Shown in pieces: positions 38,645-49,440 of a DNA stretch of 64,000 bases (the stretch's first letter is position 1; every line of letters starts with the position of its first letter). This DNA comes from an uncultured bacterium (lineage in GTDB: Bacteria; Verrucomicrobiota; Lentisphaeria; Victivallales; UBA1829). The position numbers and the translations under genes were made by a program. Location: the NCBI GenBank assembly GCA_902780135.1, contig CACZEK010000016.1, positions 62,001 through 126,000 on the forward strand, written 5' to 3'. Below the pieces are notes generated by a model. The model saw nothing but the letters and a program-made list of their open reading frames with translations. It was not told where the DNA came from and ran no database searches.

Positions 38645-39925
38645 ATGAACAAAACATCGAACAAATTCCGCCATCTCGTGTGGCCTCTCGTTTCGCTCGC
38701 ATTGCTCCTGCTGTTCAATGCGCTTTTCACCAAAAACTTCTTCAAGATCGAGATCAAGAAACAGGATTCCGCGCAGGCGGTCCAGGCTCTGTCCGGTACG
38801 GCCGAGTCCCCCCGGCCCGGCACCTCCTGGATCACTCCCGAAAACTATGAGGCCGCGGGCGACTCCGCGGAAGCCGCGGCGAATGCCGCTTCGGAGAACG
38901 CCGGAGCCGCCGCGAATGCCGCTTCGGATGCCGCCGGACAGCAGCAGGCCGTCCCTGAGAAGAAGGACGGCAACGGCGTCTCCATTTTCGGCTACTACCT
39001 CTACGGCACCCCGATCGACATCCTGAACCAGGGCTCGAAAGTCATGGTCCTCGCCATCGGCATGACGCTCGTGATCGCCACGGGCGGCATCGACATCTCG
39101 GTCGGCGCGGTCATGGCGATCGCCGGCGCGATCGCCGCGCTCCTGATCTCCATGCTCGACGCCGGGAACTGCCCCGGCGCGTCCATGGGACCCGCTTTCT
39201 ACTGGATCATCCCGGTCGCCGCCGCGCTCGTCCTCTCGTCGATCGCCGGTTTCTGGAACGGCATGCTGGTGGCGGGATTCGGCATTCAGCCGATGGTCGC
39301 CACGCTGGTCCTGATGGTCGCGGGCCGCGGCGTGGCGCAGCTGATCACGGACGGCCAGATCATCACGTTCGACAACCCCGGCCTGGTGTTCCTCTGCAAC
39401 GGACATGCGCTGTTCCTGCCGTTCTCGGTGTGGATCGTGGTCACGATGTATGTGATCGCCGGTCTGCTCACGCGCAAGACGGCGTTCGGGCTCTTCATCG
39501 AGTCCGTCGGCAACAACGAGCGCGCGAGCCGCTACGCGGGCATCGAGGCGCGCCGCATCAAATGGCTGACCTACGTCATCTGCGGGTTCTGCGCGGGCGT
39601 GGCGGGCCTTCTCGCCGCTTCCAACATCAAGTGCGCCGACTCCAACAACGCCGGCCTCAACCTCGAACTCGACGCCATCCTCGCCACCGTGATCGGCGGC
39701 ACCTCGATGGCGGGAGGACGCTTCTTCCTCTCCGGCTCGCTGGTCGGCGCAATCCTGATCCAGACGCTCACGACCACGATGTACATGAAGAACGTGAGCC
39801 CTGCGATCGTGCAGGTCCCGAAAGCCATGGTGGTCATCATCGTGTGCCTGCTCCAGTCGCCGGTCTTCCGCGCGAAAGTCCTTTCCGTCTTCGCCTCGAA
39901 GGCGGCGAAAGGAGGCGTCCAGTGA
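38645..39925 (+). CDS. ytfT: Sugar ABC importer permease 1 (YtfT type) with insertion
   Basis: 426 residues, about 80 more than usual. The core matches YtfT/RbsC permeases: GMTLVIATGGIDISVGAVMAIAGA and TSMAGGRFFLSGSLVGAILIQ. Between the first membrane helix (12-30) and the conserved LYGTPIDILNQG, about residues 40-112 are an Ala/Ser/Glu-rich insertion with a 33-bp tandem duplication in the DNA. By topology this segment would be periplasmic. It precedes the second permease, which starts inside its stop codon. Confidence 0.88.
   Translation: MNKTSNKFRHLVWPLVSLALLLLFNALFTKNFFKIEIKKQDSAQAVQALSGTAESPRPGTSWITPENYEAAGDSAEAAANAASENAGAAANAASDAAGQQQAVPEKKDGNGVSIFGYYLYGTPIDILNQGSKVMVLAIGMTLVIATGGIDISVGAVMAIAGAIAALLISMLDAGNCPGASMGPAFYWIIPVAAALVLSSIAGFWNGMLVAGFGIQPMVATLVLMVAGRGVAQLITDGQIITFDNPGLVFLCNGHALFLPFSVWIVVTMYVIAGLLTRKTAFGLFIESVGNNERASRYAGIEARRIKWLTYVICGFCAGVAGLLAASNIKCADSNNAGLNLELDAILATVIGGTSMAGGRFFLSGSLVGAILIQTLTTTMYMKNVSPAIVQVPKAMVVIIVCLLQSPVFRAKVLSVFASKAAKGGVQ
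38873..38938 (+). repeat. 33-bp tandem duplication inside the permease gene
   Basis: The copies 38873-38905 and 38906-38938 differ at a few bases. They encode AAANAASENAG and AAANAASDAAG. Confidence 0.8.
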
Positions 39926-40908
39926 AAAAATTCAAATTCCCGATGCGCTACGTGCCGATCTCGGCGACGATCCTGGTCTTCTTCGTCGTCTACCTCATCG
40001 GCATCATCTCCTTCGACAACTTCGGTTCCCCGAAGGTCTTCCTGGATCTCTTCATCGACAACGCCTACCTCGGCATCGCCGTGATCGGCACCGCTCTGGT
40101 GATTCTCACCGGCGGCATCGACCTCTCGGTCGGCTCGATCATCGCTTTTACCAGCATCCTGATCGCGAAGATGATCGAGTCCGGCTGCAACGCGCTCTGG
40201 GCGATTGCGCTGGCGCTCGTGATCGGCATCCTGTTCGGCATGCTCCAGGGCTGGCTGATCCACTGCTTCAGCCTGCCGCCGTTCCTCGTGACGCTCGCCG
40301 GCATGTTCTTCATTCGCGGCTGCGGCTTCATCGTGAGCGAGAAATCCATCCCCATCAAGAACGACCGGGTGTTCGATTTCATCCAGAACAATCTTACGGT
40401 CACGCTCGGCAAAGGGCTGCATCTCCGTTTCATCGTGATCCTTTATATCGTGGTCCTCGTCATCGCGATCGTCTTCTCCCAGCGCACGCGCGCCGGACGC
40501 AGCATCTACGCCATCGGCGACAACGAGCTCGCCGCGACGCTGATGGGCATTCCGGTCGGCCGCACCAAGATCCTGACCTACACGATCGCGGGCTTCTGCT
40601 CCGCGCTGGCGGGCGTGGTCTACGCGATCTACCTGAAGGCGGGCAACCCGCTGAACTGCGTCGGTCTGGAAATGGACGCCATCGCCGCGGTCGTGATCGG
40701 CGGCACGCTGCTCACGGGCGGCGTCGGCTACGTCTTCGGCTCGCTGTTCGGCGTGCTCGTGCTCGGCCTGATCCAGACGCTGATCATCTTCGACGGGCGC
40801 ATCAACTCCTGGTGGACGCGCATCATCGTCGGCCTCCTCGTGCTCGCGTTCATCTTCATGCAGAACCTGATCACGAAGATCTCCAAATCCAAATCGAAAT
40901 CCCATTAA
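39922..40908 (+). CDS. yjfF: Sugar ABC importer permease 2 (YjfF type)
   Basis: 328 residues. The start is a GTG overlapping the upstream stop (GTGA), with a strong GGAGG seven bases before it. The core motifs are TGGIDLSVGSIIAFTSIL, GMFFIRGCGFIVS and GNELAATLMGIPVG-like text, matching YjfF/RbsC permeases. It pairs with the first permease to form the membrane channel. The order ATPase-permease-permease-binding protein differs from E. coli, where the binding protein gene comes first. Confidence 0.88.
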   Translation: MKKFKFPMRYVPISATILVFFVVYLIGIISFDNFGSPKVFLDLFIDNAYLGIAVIGTALVILTGGIDLSVGSIIAFTSILIAKMIESGCNALWAIALALVIGILFGMLQGWLIHCFSLPPFLVTLAGMFFIRGCGFIVSEKSIPIKNDRVFDFIQNNLTVTLGKGLHLRFIVILYIVVLVIAIVFSQRTRAGRSIYAIGDNELAATLMGIPVGRTKILTYTIAGFCSALAGVVYAIYLKAGNPLNCVGLEMDAIAAVVIGGTLLTGGVGYVFGSLFGVLVLGLIQTLIIFDGRINSWWTRIIVGLLVLAFIFMQNLITKISKSKSKSH

Positions 40909-40945
40909 CCTTTTTTCAAACACCAAACTAAGAAAGGCAAGCATC

Positions 40946-41905
40946 ATGAACAAGTTTGCAACCGTCATCATGGCCGCCGCAGCCGCGACGCTCCTCGTCG
41001 CCGGATGCTCCAAGAGCGACAGCTCCAAGATCAAAGTCGGCTTCTCCCAGGTCGGCGCGGAATCCGACTGGCGCAAGGCCAGCACCGAGTCCATCAAGGG
41101 CGAGGCCGCCAAGCGTCCCAACATCGAACTGACGTTCTCCGACGCCCAGCAGAAGCAGGAAAACCAGATCAAGGCGATCCGCAATTTCATCACGAAGGGC
41201 GTGGACGTGATCTCCTTCTCCCCCGTCGTCGCCACCGGTTTTGAAGACGTCCTGAAGGAAGCCAAGGAAGCCGGCATCCCGGTCGTCCTCTTCGACCGCG
41301 CCGTCGACGTGTCCGAACCCGATCTCTACAAGAGCCTGATCGGTTCCGACTTCGTGGAAGAAGGCCGCCGCGCCGGCCGCTGGGTCCTTGACAACGTCGG
41401 CGAAAACGCCAACGTCGCCGAGCTCGTCGGCACCGTCGGCTCCGCCCCCGCCATCGACCGCAAGAAAGGTTTCGAGGAGATCATCAAGGATCACCCCGGC
41501 ATCAAGATCATCAAGTCCCAGAGCGGCGATTTCACCCGCGCCAAAGGCAAGGAAGTCATGGAATCGTTCCTGAAGTCCCCGGAAGCCGACCAGATCAACG
41601 TCCTCTTCGCCCACAACGACGACATGGCGCTCGGCGCCATCCAGGCGATCGAAGAAGCCGGCAAGAAGCCCGGCAAGGACATCATCATCATCTCCATCGA
41701 CGGCGTCAAGAGCATGTTCCAGGCCATCCTCGACGGCAAGGCGAACTGCACGGTCGAATGCAACCCGCTCATCGGCGCGCAGCTCTTCGACGTGATCGAA
41801 AAGATCCACGCCGGCGAGACCGTCCCGTCCTACATCCCCTCCCAGGAAGGCGTGTACGACACCAAGAACATCACGAAGGAAGTCGTCGACGGCCGTATGT
41901 ACTGA
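40946..41905 (+). CDS. ytfQ: Sugar-binding lipoprotein (YtfQ type)
   Basis: 319 residues. The signal peptide ends with a lipobox LLVAGC (Cys21 lipidated). The LacI-type periplasmic-binding fold is clear: KVGFSQVGAESDWRKAST, PVVLFDRAVD, FAHNDDMALGAIQAIEEAG. The AESDWRKA and DRAVD segments are typical of the galactofuranose-binding YtfQ group, which fits a furanose substrate; arabinofuranose is an alternative given the GH43 neighbour. A strong terminator closes the operon. Confidence 0.9.
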   Translation: MNKFATVIMAAAAATLLVAGCSKSDSSKIKVGFSQVGAESDWRKASTESIKGEAAKRPNIELTFSDAQQKQENQIKAIRNFITKGVDVISFSPVVATGFEDVLKEAKEAGIPVVLFDRAVDVSEPDLYKSLIGSDFVEEGRRAGRWVLDNVGENANVAELVGTVGSAPAIDRKKGFEEIIKDHPGIKIIKSQSGDFTRAKGKEVMESFLKSPEADQINVLFAHNDDMALGAIQAIEEAGKKPGKDIIIISIDGVKSMFQAILDGKANCTVECNPLIGAQLFDVIEKIHAGETVPSYIPSQEGVYDTKNITKEVVDGRMY

Positions 41906-41956
41906 TCGGCTGACATGATCCGGCGGGATCCGATGTGATCCCGCAGTGATATTCCG

Positions 41957-41990
41957 AACCGGGAAGGCTCCGCGCTTTCCCGGTTTTTTT
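41957..41990 (+). terminator. Terminator of the sugar ABC operon
   Basis: A 9-bp stem (AACCGGGAA with TTTCCCGGTT, slight slippage) is followed by eight T. Confidence 0.9.
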
Positions 41991-42078
41991 TGCGTCCGTT
42001 TTCCGCGTTCCGCGGCATCGGCGGGGCAGGGGAGCCGTCCGCCGCATCGCTTTTTTTTGCGAAAAATGGCCGTTCCGC

Positions 42079-42107
42079 TTGATTTTGCCTGTGTTTGATA
42101 GTATAAT
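42079..42107 (+). promoter_or_regulatory. Promoter for the membrane sensor gene
   Basis: TTGATT, a 17-bp spacer and a perfect TATAAT. A T tract and A tract lie 20-30 bases upstream. Confidence 0.75.
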
Positions 42108-42155
42108 ATTCTCTGTAGAATCGGAAAACCGGATTTCCGGATTCTGTTCGGGAGA

Positions 42156-43988
42156 ATGGATTTGAAACACCTGCTTTTCAAGCTGTTTTTGTTTTGCGCC
42201 GTCTTGATGACGGGACGGTCCTTATTCGATTGCGGTATGCCCGCGAGAGCTGATTCGATCGCGACGGAGCCTCCGCCGGACTTCAAGCGCGTCCTGATCC
42301 TGTTCCCCGCCGAAGCCGGACCTCGTGCTCAGGAGGAGTTCCTGGCGGGGCTGAAGGAGGTGCGCGAACGGCACGAGACGGAATACCGCGAGCTCATGCG
42401 GAAATGGCGCGAGAGCGCGCCGGAACGCGAGCGCAAAAAGAAGGAACAGGAAGACGAACTGGTCGGGAGTCTCGGCGAAAACTGGAGGGAACTGCCGGAC
42501 ATCGATTCATTGCTGGTGTTGCCCGAGGAACGGGAGATGATGTATGTGTCGCCGTCTTTCCTGTACGAAACGGAAGTGTTCCCGGTTCGGATCGAAAACT
42601 CGTTCCATAGCGGCGAGGTCCTCCCCGACGATGCATTCAGCAAGTTATACGAGGCGAAAGGGCAGTACGGCGCGGTGATCGTCGTCGCGTCCGACGGGAT
42701 CGCCAAATCGATCGCGAATATGCTCGACGGGGTTTACGACATCAATTTCAAAACGAAAAACCTGAACGGCGAGCTCGCCGTGGTGTTCGCGGGCGTGAGC
42801 TCGTTCGACGAATCGCTCCTCAGGTACACCGATACAGGGGATTCGGAACGAAAGGAACTCAACAATTTCGCGATCGTGCATCCGGCGGACCCGTGGCCGA
42901 ACGTTGACCTGGCGCTTCGGGCGTTCCCGAATACGAAGAAGGTCGTGCTGCTGGCGTCCCGCATGAACTGGGACGAAAAGAAGGAAATGGCGCTCCGCGA
43001 AAAGCTCGGCCCGGGGAAGACGCTGAAGACCGTTCTGCTCCCCGATTCCGTTACGCCGTCCTCCATGGAGAGTGGAAACGATTCCCGGACGATGCGACAG
43101 CAGTATGCGTCGCTTGGCGAGGTCCCCGGCGAGGAGATCGAGGCGTTCCGGTCGGCGGTCCGGTCTGAAGTCCAGCCGGACACGGTCATCGTTTCTCTGT
43201 CCTCGTTCGAATGGGGGCTTGACCCAGTGGAATGGCTTCCCGCCGACTTCGACGCGTGCCCGGTCTTCGCGGACACGCCGCCCACGCGGAAAAATGCGGT
43301 CGGGGGCTTCTGCCGGTCCATGAAGAAGCTCGCGGTCCAGACCGGCGACCTGCTGGAAGAGCTCGGAAAAGGTCCGCTGGAGTCATCGCGGCAGGGGATC
43401 CCGACGACCATCGCGGAGAGCGACGAACTGTGGCTCAACGAGGCGGCGCTGAAGCGCTACCGTCTGAACCTGTCCGATTTCCCCGAAAACGGCGTCCTGG
43501 CGAACACGGCGACCAAAAAAGCGCCGAAGATCCGGGTGTATCAGACCTGGACCCGGAAACGCATCTTCGCTCTGCTCGCCGCGAACGCCGTCGTGCTGGG
43601 CGGACTGGCGCTGGTCACGCTGCTTTCCATCCGCGCGCGCCGCAGAAGACGCAACCTGGCGGAAGCCGTTTACGAATCCCTGCCGGTGCGCGTGCTGGTG
43701 ACGGACCGCGAAGGACGCATCATCGACTATCACATGCAGTACGGCGAGGTGACGCAGACGGGCGATCTCCCGTGGCGGAACATCAATTCCGTGCCGTGGC
43801 TTCAGGCTGTCGACGCGGGCAGGGCCGTGCGCGAGGCGTTCGACACGGGCAGAACGATCGTCCGCGAATACGAGATCGACGGCGAACGGCGCGTCGTGGT
43901 GCTGTCCAGCACGCCGTCGGACGTTTTCGGGCGTGCCGCCGTGATCGCGGTCAGCAGCGATGTGCCTCAAAACAAGCCGCAGGCGTAA
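42156..43988 (+). CDS. Membrane sensor-like protein: periplasmic binding domain, TM, PAS, no output domain
   Basis: 610 residues. After an N-terminal signal segment (5-22), residues 45-440 form a domain that resembles periplasmic ABC-type substrate-binding modules seen on some sensor kinases (KRVLILFPAEAGPRAQEEFL; AFPNTKKVVLLASRMNWDEK). A membrane helix lies at about 470-492, followed by RARRRRR and a PAS-like domain (VYESLPVRVLVTDREGRIIDY, about 505-600). The chain ends there; no kinase, GGDEF or other output domain follows. A TTG at 42162 has a better-spaced GGAG and may be the true start. Domain names are by eye; the ligand is unknown. Confidence 0.7.
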   Translation: MDLKHLLFKLFLFCAVLMTGRSLFDCGMPARADSIATEPPPDFKRVLILFPAEAGPRAQEEFLAGLKEVRERHETEYRELMRKWRESAPERERKKKEQEDELVGSLGENWRELPDIDSLLVLPEEREMMYVSPSFLYETEVFPVRIENSFHSGEVLPDDAFSKLYEAKGQYGAVIVVASDGIAKSIANMLDGVYDINFKTKNLNGELAVVFAGVSSFDESLLRYTDTGDSERKELNNFAIVHPADPWPNVDLALRAFPNTKKVVLLASRMNWDEKKEMALREKLGPGKTLKTVLLPDSVTPSSMESGNDSRTMRQQYASLGEVPGEEIEAFRSAVRSEVQPDTVIVSLSSFEWGLDPVEWLPADFDACPVFADTPPTRKNAVGGFCRSMKKLAVQTGDLLEELGKGPLESSRQGIPTTIAESDELWLNEAALKRYRLNLSDFPENGVLANTATKKAPKIRVYQTWTRKRIFALLAANAVVLGGLALVTLLSIRARRRRRNLAEAVYESLPVRVLVTDREGRIIDYHMQYGEVTQTGDLPWRNINSVPWLQAVDAGRAVREAFDTGRTIVREYEIDGERRVVVLSSTPSDVFGRAAVIAVSSDVPQNKPQA

Positions 43989-44035
43989 TCCTATTTTTTG
44001 AGTAGGGGGAAGGGGTACGTTTTTGTGCCCTGAGT

Positions 44036-45121
44036 TTATGAAATCCAGCCGCCGCCGAGAAGACGTTCCCCGTCGTAGATGACCGCCGCCTGTCCGGGCG
44101 TGACCGCGCGCTGGGGCGCGTCGAACCGGATGAATACCACGCCGTTCGGCGAGAGCAGGACCGAGGCGTCCGCTGGGCGCGACCGGTAGCGTATCTGCAC
44201 CTGCGCGCGGAATTCAACGGCCTCGGCTGGCTTCGCGATCCAGTGCGCGCCTGGCAGCACGAGCGAGTCGCGCAGAAGGTCGTCCGGGTTCGTCGTGAGA
44301 AAGACCTTGTTTTCGCCCGCGTCGATGCGGCTGACCCACGCCGGGACGCCCATCGCCACGCCCGTGCCTTTCCTCTGCCCGACCGTGTACGCGTAGATGC
44401 CGCCGTGCCGCCCGAGGATGCGCCCGTCGGACGCGGCGGCGAACGTCCCGCCGGGCACGGTCTCGCCGAAGTGATCGTGCAAAAACTCCGCCGCGGTCTT
44501 GTCCGGCGGCATGAAGCAGGCGTCCTGGCTTTCCTTCGATTCGGCGTTCGGGAGCCCGAGCTCGCGGGCGATTTCGCGCACCTCGGGTTTCGTCATGCCG
44601 CCGAGCGGGAAGACGACGCGCGCGAGCTGTTCCTGCGAGAGCCCGAAGAGGAAATACGACTGGTCCTTTTCGCGGTACGAGCCGCGCGCGAGGACCGTGC
44701 CGCCGTCTTCGGCGTCGGTCGCCTTCGCGTAATGCCCGGTGGCGAACGCCGCGCAGCCGTACCGGTCCATCAGCGGCATCAGCGCGCCGAACTTGACCTT
44801 CGGATTGCAGATGGCGCACGGGTTCGGCGTGAATCCGGATTTGTACATGTCCCAGCTCGGGCGCAGAACGCATTGTTCGAACTCTTTCGAGCAGTCCGCA
44901 TGGACCAGTTCGATCCCGAGTTTCGCGGCGGTTTCCTCCGCTTTCCGGCGGGAATCTTCGCCGCCGGGGAGAAGCGTCATGTGGACGCCGATGACCTGAA
45001 AGCCCGCGCGGAGCGCGAGGTGGGCGGCGACGGCGGAATCGACACCGCCGCTGAACGCGAGCAGGATGCGGGAGCCTTTCGGGAGCCGCCGGAAAGAGGC
45101 GTAGGAAGCGTTTTGAGGCAT
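44036..45121 (-). CDS. mnmA: tRNA-specific 2-thiouridylase
   Basis: 361 residues. The PP-loop is LLAFSGGVDSAVAA (20-33); the catalytic cysteines are Cys102 (PNPCAICN) and Cys202 (SQDACFMP). It thiolates U34 of Lys, Glu and Gln tRNAs with sulfur delivered by a relay from IscS-type enzymes. It is the last gene of a minus-strand cluster FHA-ftsH-DUF167-mnmA and lies four bases after the DUF167 gene. Confidence 0.95.
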   Translation of the reverse strand: MPQNASYASFRRLPKGSRILLAFSGGVDSAVAAHLALRAGFQVIGVHMTLLPGGEDSRRKAEETAAKLGIELVHADCSKEFEQCVLRPSWDMYKSGFTPNPCAICNPKVKFGALMPLMDRYGCAAFATGHYAKATDAEDGGTVLARGSYREKDQSYFLFGLSQEQLARVVFPLGGMTKPEVREIARELGLPNAESKESQDACFMPPDKTAAEFLHDHFGETVPGGTFAAASDGRILGRHGGIYAYTVGQRKGTGVAMGVPAWVSRIDAGENKVFLTTNPDDLLRDSLVLPGAHWIAKPAEAVEFRAQVQIRYRSRPADASVLLSPNGVVFIRFDAPQRAVTPGQAAVIYDGERLLGGGWIS

Positions 45122-45125
45122 GGTT

Positions 45126-45428
45126 TCACTCCAATGCGGCGGCGAGTGCGGCGGCCGTGACGCCCGGCAGGAAAACGACCTTGTCGCGCGACGTCTGGCC
45201 GGAGACCAGCGACACCGCGCTTTTCGGCAGCTTCAGCTTCTTCGCCAGAAACACGCACAGCTCCTTGTTCGCCTTGCCGTCGACCGGGGGCGCGGCGAGC
45301 GAGACCTTGAGCGACGTGCCGTAGACGCCCGCGACCGCGGTGCGCTTCGCGCCGGGCTGGACATGGCACGACAAAAACACCCCCGATTCGTTGACGCGGA
45401 TCAGGGGTGCGAGAGTTTCGGCCGTCAT
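45126..45428 (-). CDS. DUF167/YggU family protein
   Basis: 100 residues. The conserved DUF167 pattern is seen as VQPGAKRTAVAG, LKVSLAAPPVDGKANKEL and VSLVSGQTSRDKVV. The family is small, soluble and widespread; its function is not established. It lies between ftsH (15 bases) and mnmA. Confidence 0.92.
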   Translation of the reverse strand: MTAETLAPLIRVNESGVFLSCHVQPGAKRTAVAGVYGTSLKVSLAAPPVDGKANKELCVFLAKKLKLPKSAVSLVSGQTSRDKVVFLPGVTAAALAAALE

Positions 45429-45443
45429 GCGACGCTCCGGGGG

Positions 45444-47576
<2,133 letters not shown>

Positions 47577-47580
47577 TGGA

Positions 47581-48156
47581 TCAGACAATCCGTGTCAGGG
47601 CGGGCGCCTGCGCGGGGATGAATGCGTTCGCGTTTTTGTTGCTGTCCATGAAGTTCATCACAAACATGGCGAGGATGGCGAGGAAGATGAGCGCGAGGAG
47701 GACAACGATCAGGATCATGAGCTTGTTGGAGAGCCCGCTGCTCTGTTTGCGTTCGGTGAAGCCGGAGTTCGCGACGGACTTGATGGTCTGCGTCATGCCG
47801 GCGGCGTTGATGTCGATGCCGGTCTGCGTCTTCTGGATCGACATGACCATGGTCTTGTCCTCGGTGTCGTAGAGCAGCTCGAACGCGCCGACCCGGACGA
47901 TGTCGCCGTTCTGCAGTTCGTATTCCTCGGCGAGCGGCTTTCCGTTGACCTTGGTGCCGTTGGTGGAGCCGGCGTCCGCGATGACGTACTTGTCGCCGTT
48001 GCGGGTGACTTTGCAGTGAAGCGTGCTGACCGTGGGGTCTTTCAGGCAGATGGTGCGGTCGTCGGAACGACCGATGGTGATCTCATCCTGGCTCAGCTCA
48101 AACATCTGGCCGCGAAGCTGTTCGCTGAGAACGACAAATTTCGGAATGGCGGGCAT
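47581..48156 (-). CDS. FHA-domain protein with C-terminal membrane anchor
   Basis: 191 residues. The FHA core is ITIGRSDDRTICLKDPTVS, LHCKV and DAGSTNGTKVNG, with the phosphothreonine-binding Arg, Ser and Asn-Gly in place (about 25-90). A single helix at about 145-168 would anchor the protein with the FHA domain in the cytosol. It is first in the ftsH-DUF167-mnmA cluster and overlaps the ftsH upstream region closely. No Ser/Thr kinase gene lies in the window. Confidence 0.9.
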   Translation of the reverse strand: MPAIPKFVVLSEQLRGQMFELSQDEITIGRSDDRTICLKDPTVSTLHCKVTRNGDKYVIADAGSTNGTKVNGKPLAEEYELQNGDIVRVGAFELLYDTEDKTMVMSIQKTQTGIDINAAGMTQTIKSVANSGFTERKQSSGLSNKLMILIVVLLALIFLAILAMFVMNFMDSNKNANAFIPAQAPALTRIV

Positions 48157-48246
48157 TTTCCTGATAAACTCCTGATTTTGAAACGCCGTCCGCCGCGTGA
48201 GGGGTGCGGAGGCAAAGTTGTTGACGTAAGCCGATAGATGTCTTTT

Positions 48247-48274
48247 AATATAAAGCTTGGAAACCGGATTTCAA
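48247..48274 (-). promoter_or_regulatory. Promoter for the FHA-ftsH-mnmA cluster
   Basis: On the minus strand TTGAAA, a 16-bp spacer and TATATT. Confidence 0.7.
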
Positions 48275-48354
48275 ACCCGAAACAAAAGATTTTCGGGATT
48301 ATTTGTGTCGATTCCTTAACGAATATCCGCAGGGAAGACCCGGAACGCGAGTCG

Positions 48355-48969
48355 CTAGTCCTTCGGGATGATCTTGTGGTCCTGAGCGGCTTCCAGCAGG
48401 ACTTTGAGCAGGAGCGACTTTTCCGGGGGCGTTTCCGCGTGGAAGCGTTCGGGCGCTTCGGCGAGCTCGCGCCAGTAGGCGCGGACTTCGGCGGAGGCCG
48501 GGGTGCCGGAGTTGTCCGGGAAAAGATCGAGCAGGAAGTCCAGGACCTGCCAGATGATCTTGACCTGTTCCGGCGTGAAGGACGAGATGAAGTCGTCCGT
48601 GACGCGCTTCATCTCCGGGTAGACCCAGCGTCCGCGGATCGACCACGCCAGCGGCATCATGCAGCGGAAGAGCATCTCGGGCTCGGGCAGGCGCGTGAGG
48701 TCCGCGCCGGGCAGGACCGGATTGCAGAATTCCTCCGGGTCGTCGTCGCTGCCGGCGCGTTCGTAGACGAGATCCAGGATGCCGAAGAAGATCTCCGCGA
48801 GTTCCTTCCGTCTGTCGGGCGGATAGTAGCGGGGATTGTCGGAGATGGCGTCTTCGAGCTTGCGTTTCGTGTCGTAGACGGGCGCTTCGTTGGGGCGTTT
48901 GAAAAGCTTGTCCAGTTCGTGCTGGAACGCCTCGATGTCGCGCTGGATGCCGTGTCTGTCCGCGGGCAT
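48355..48969 (-). CDS. Hypothetical protein
   Basis: 204 residues. The start is the ATG five bases after the TSCPD gene stop. The chain is mainly helical and acidic, with no signal peptide or membrane helix; notable stretches are NPRYYPPDRRKELAEIFFGI and WQVLDFLLDLFPDNS. I do not recognise a family. It is probably co-transcribed with the TSCPD gene. Confidence 0.65.
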   Translation of the reverse strand: MPADRHGIQRDIEAFQHELDKLFKRPNEAPVYDTKRKLEDAISDNPRYYPPDRRKELAEIFFGILDLVYERAGSDDDPEEFCNPVLPGADLTRLPEPEMLFRCMMPLAWSIRGRWVYPEMKRVTDDFISSFTPEQVKIIWQVLDFLLDLFPDNSGTPASAEVRAYWRELAEAPERFHAETPPEKSLLLKVLLEAAQDHKIIPKD

Positions 48970-48974
48970 GGTCG

Positions 48975-49235
48975 TCAGCCGAGTCTTCCCGCGAGGATCT
49001 CTTTCAGCGCCTTGGCGAGCTGGTCGGTGCAGGATGTGCCCTTGCCGCCGCAGTCGGTGCCTTCCAGCAGGTCGATGACTTCCTGCGGGGTCTTCCCTTT
49101 CACGAGGATGCCGATCGCGGTGAGGTTGCCGGGGCAGCCGCCCGTGAACGCCACGTTTGTGATGACGCCGTTGTCGATGTCGATGTCGATCTGGGATGAG
49201 CAGACGAGCGGGCTGTTTTTGTAAGTGTAGTGCAT
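48975..49235 (-). CDS. TSCPD domain protein
   Basis: 86 residues, AAAGGA before the ATG. The chain has FTGGCPGNLTAIGILVKGK, GTDCGGKGTSCTDQLAKAL and so matches the small TSCPD family with its conserved cysteines (ribonucleotide-reductase-associated domain also found alone). The stand-alone form is of unknown function; metal binding by the cysteines is likely. Confidence 0.88.
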   Translation of the reverse strand: MHYTYKNSPLVCSSQIDIDIDNGVITNVAFTGGCPGNLTAIGILVKGKTPQEVIDLLEGTDCGGKGTSCTDQLAKALKEILAGRLG

Positions 49236-49279
49236 GGCGGAGTCCTTTCGGGATAGGTGAAAACGGGTTGCGGTTCTTA

Positions 49280-49308
49280 ATGTAGCACAAAAAAGGGAAA
49301 AGGCCAAA
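49280..49308 (-). promoter_or_regulatory. Promoter for the TSCPD gene
   Basis: On the minus strand TTGGCC, a 17-bp spacer and TACATT with extended -10 TGC. Confidence 0.5.
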
Positions 49309-49337
49309 CGCAAAGAGGAAAAAAGAGAGAAAAAGTC

Positions 49338-49365
49338 TTGCAATCGGGAAAAAGCACGCTATATT
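49338..49365 (+). promoter_or_regulatory. Promoter for ribD-ribE
   Basis: TTGCAA, a 16-bp spacer and TATATT. A-rich sequence (GGAAAAAAGAGAGAAAAAG) lies upstream. The leader is about 70 bases, too short for an FMN riboswitch. Confidence 0.7.
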
Positions 49366-49440
49366 TTCGGGGTGCTTTTTTCCTGATAATGAACCCCCGG
49401 CGGACAATATGCCGGAACGAACCATACGGAGCGGAATTTC

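Noticed and set aside
43989..44035. Terminator between the sensor and mnmA genes
   Set aside because: Only short imperfect pairing (around 44008-44031) and no proper T-run; not convincing.
49366..49440. FMN riboswitch before ribD
   Set aside because: The leader is about 70 bases and shows none of the conserved RFN helices.
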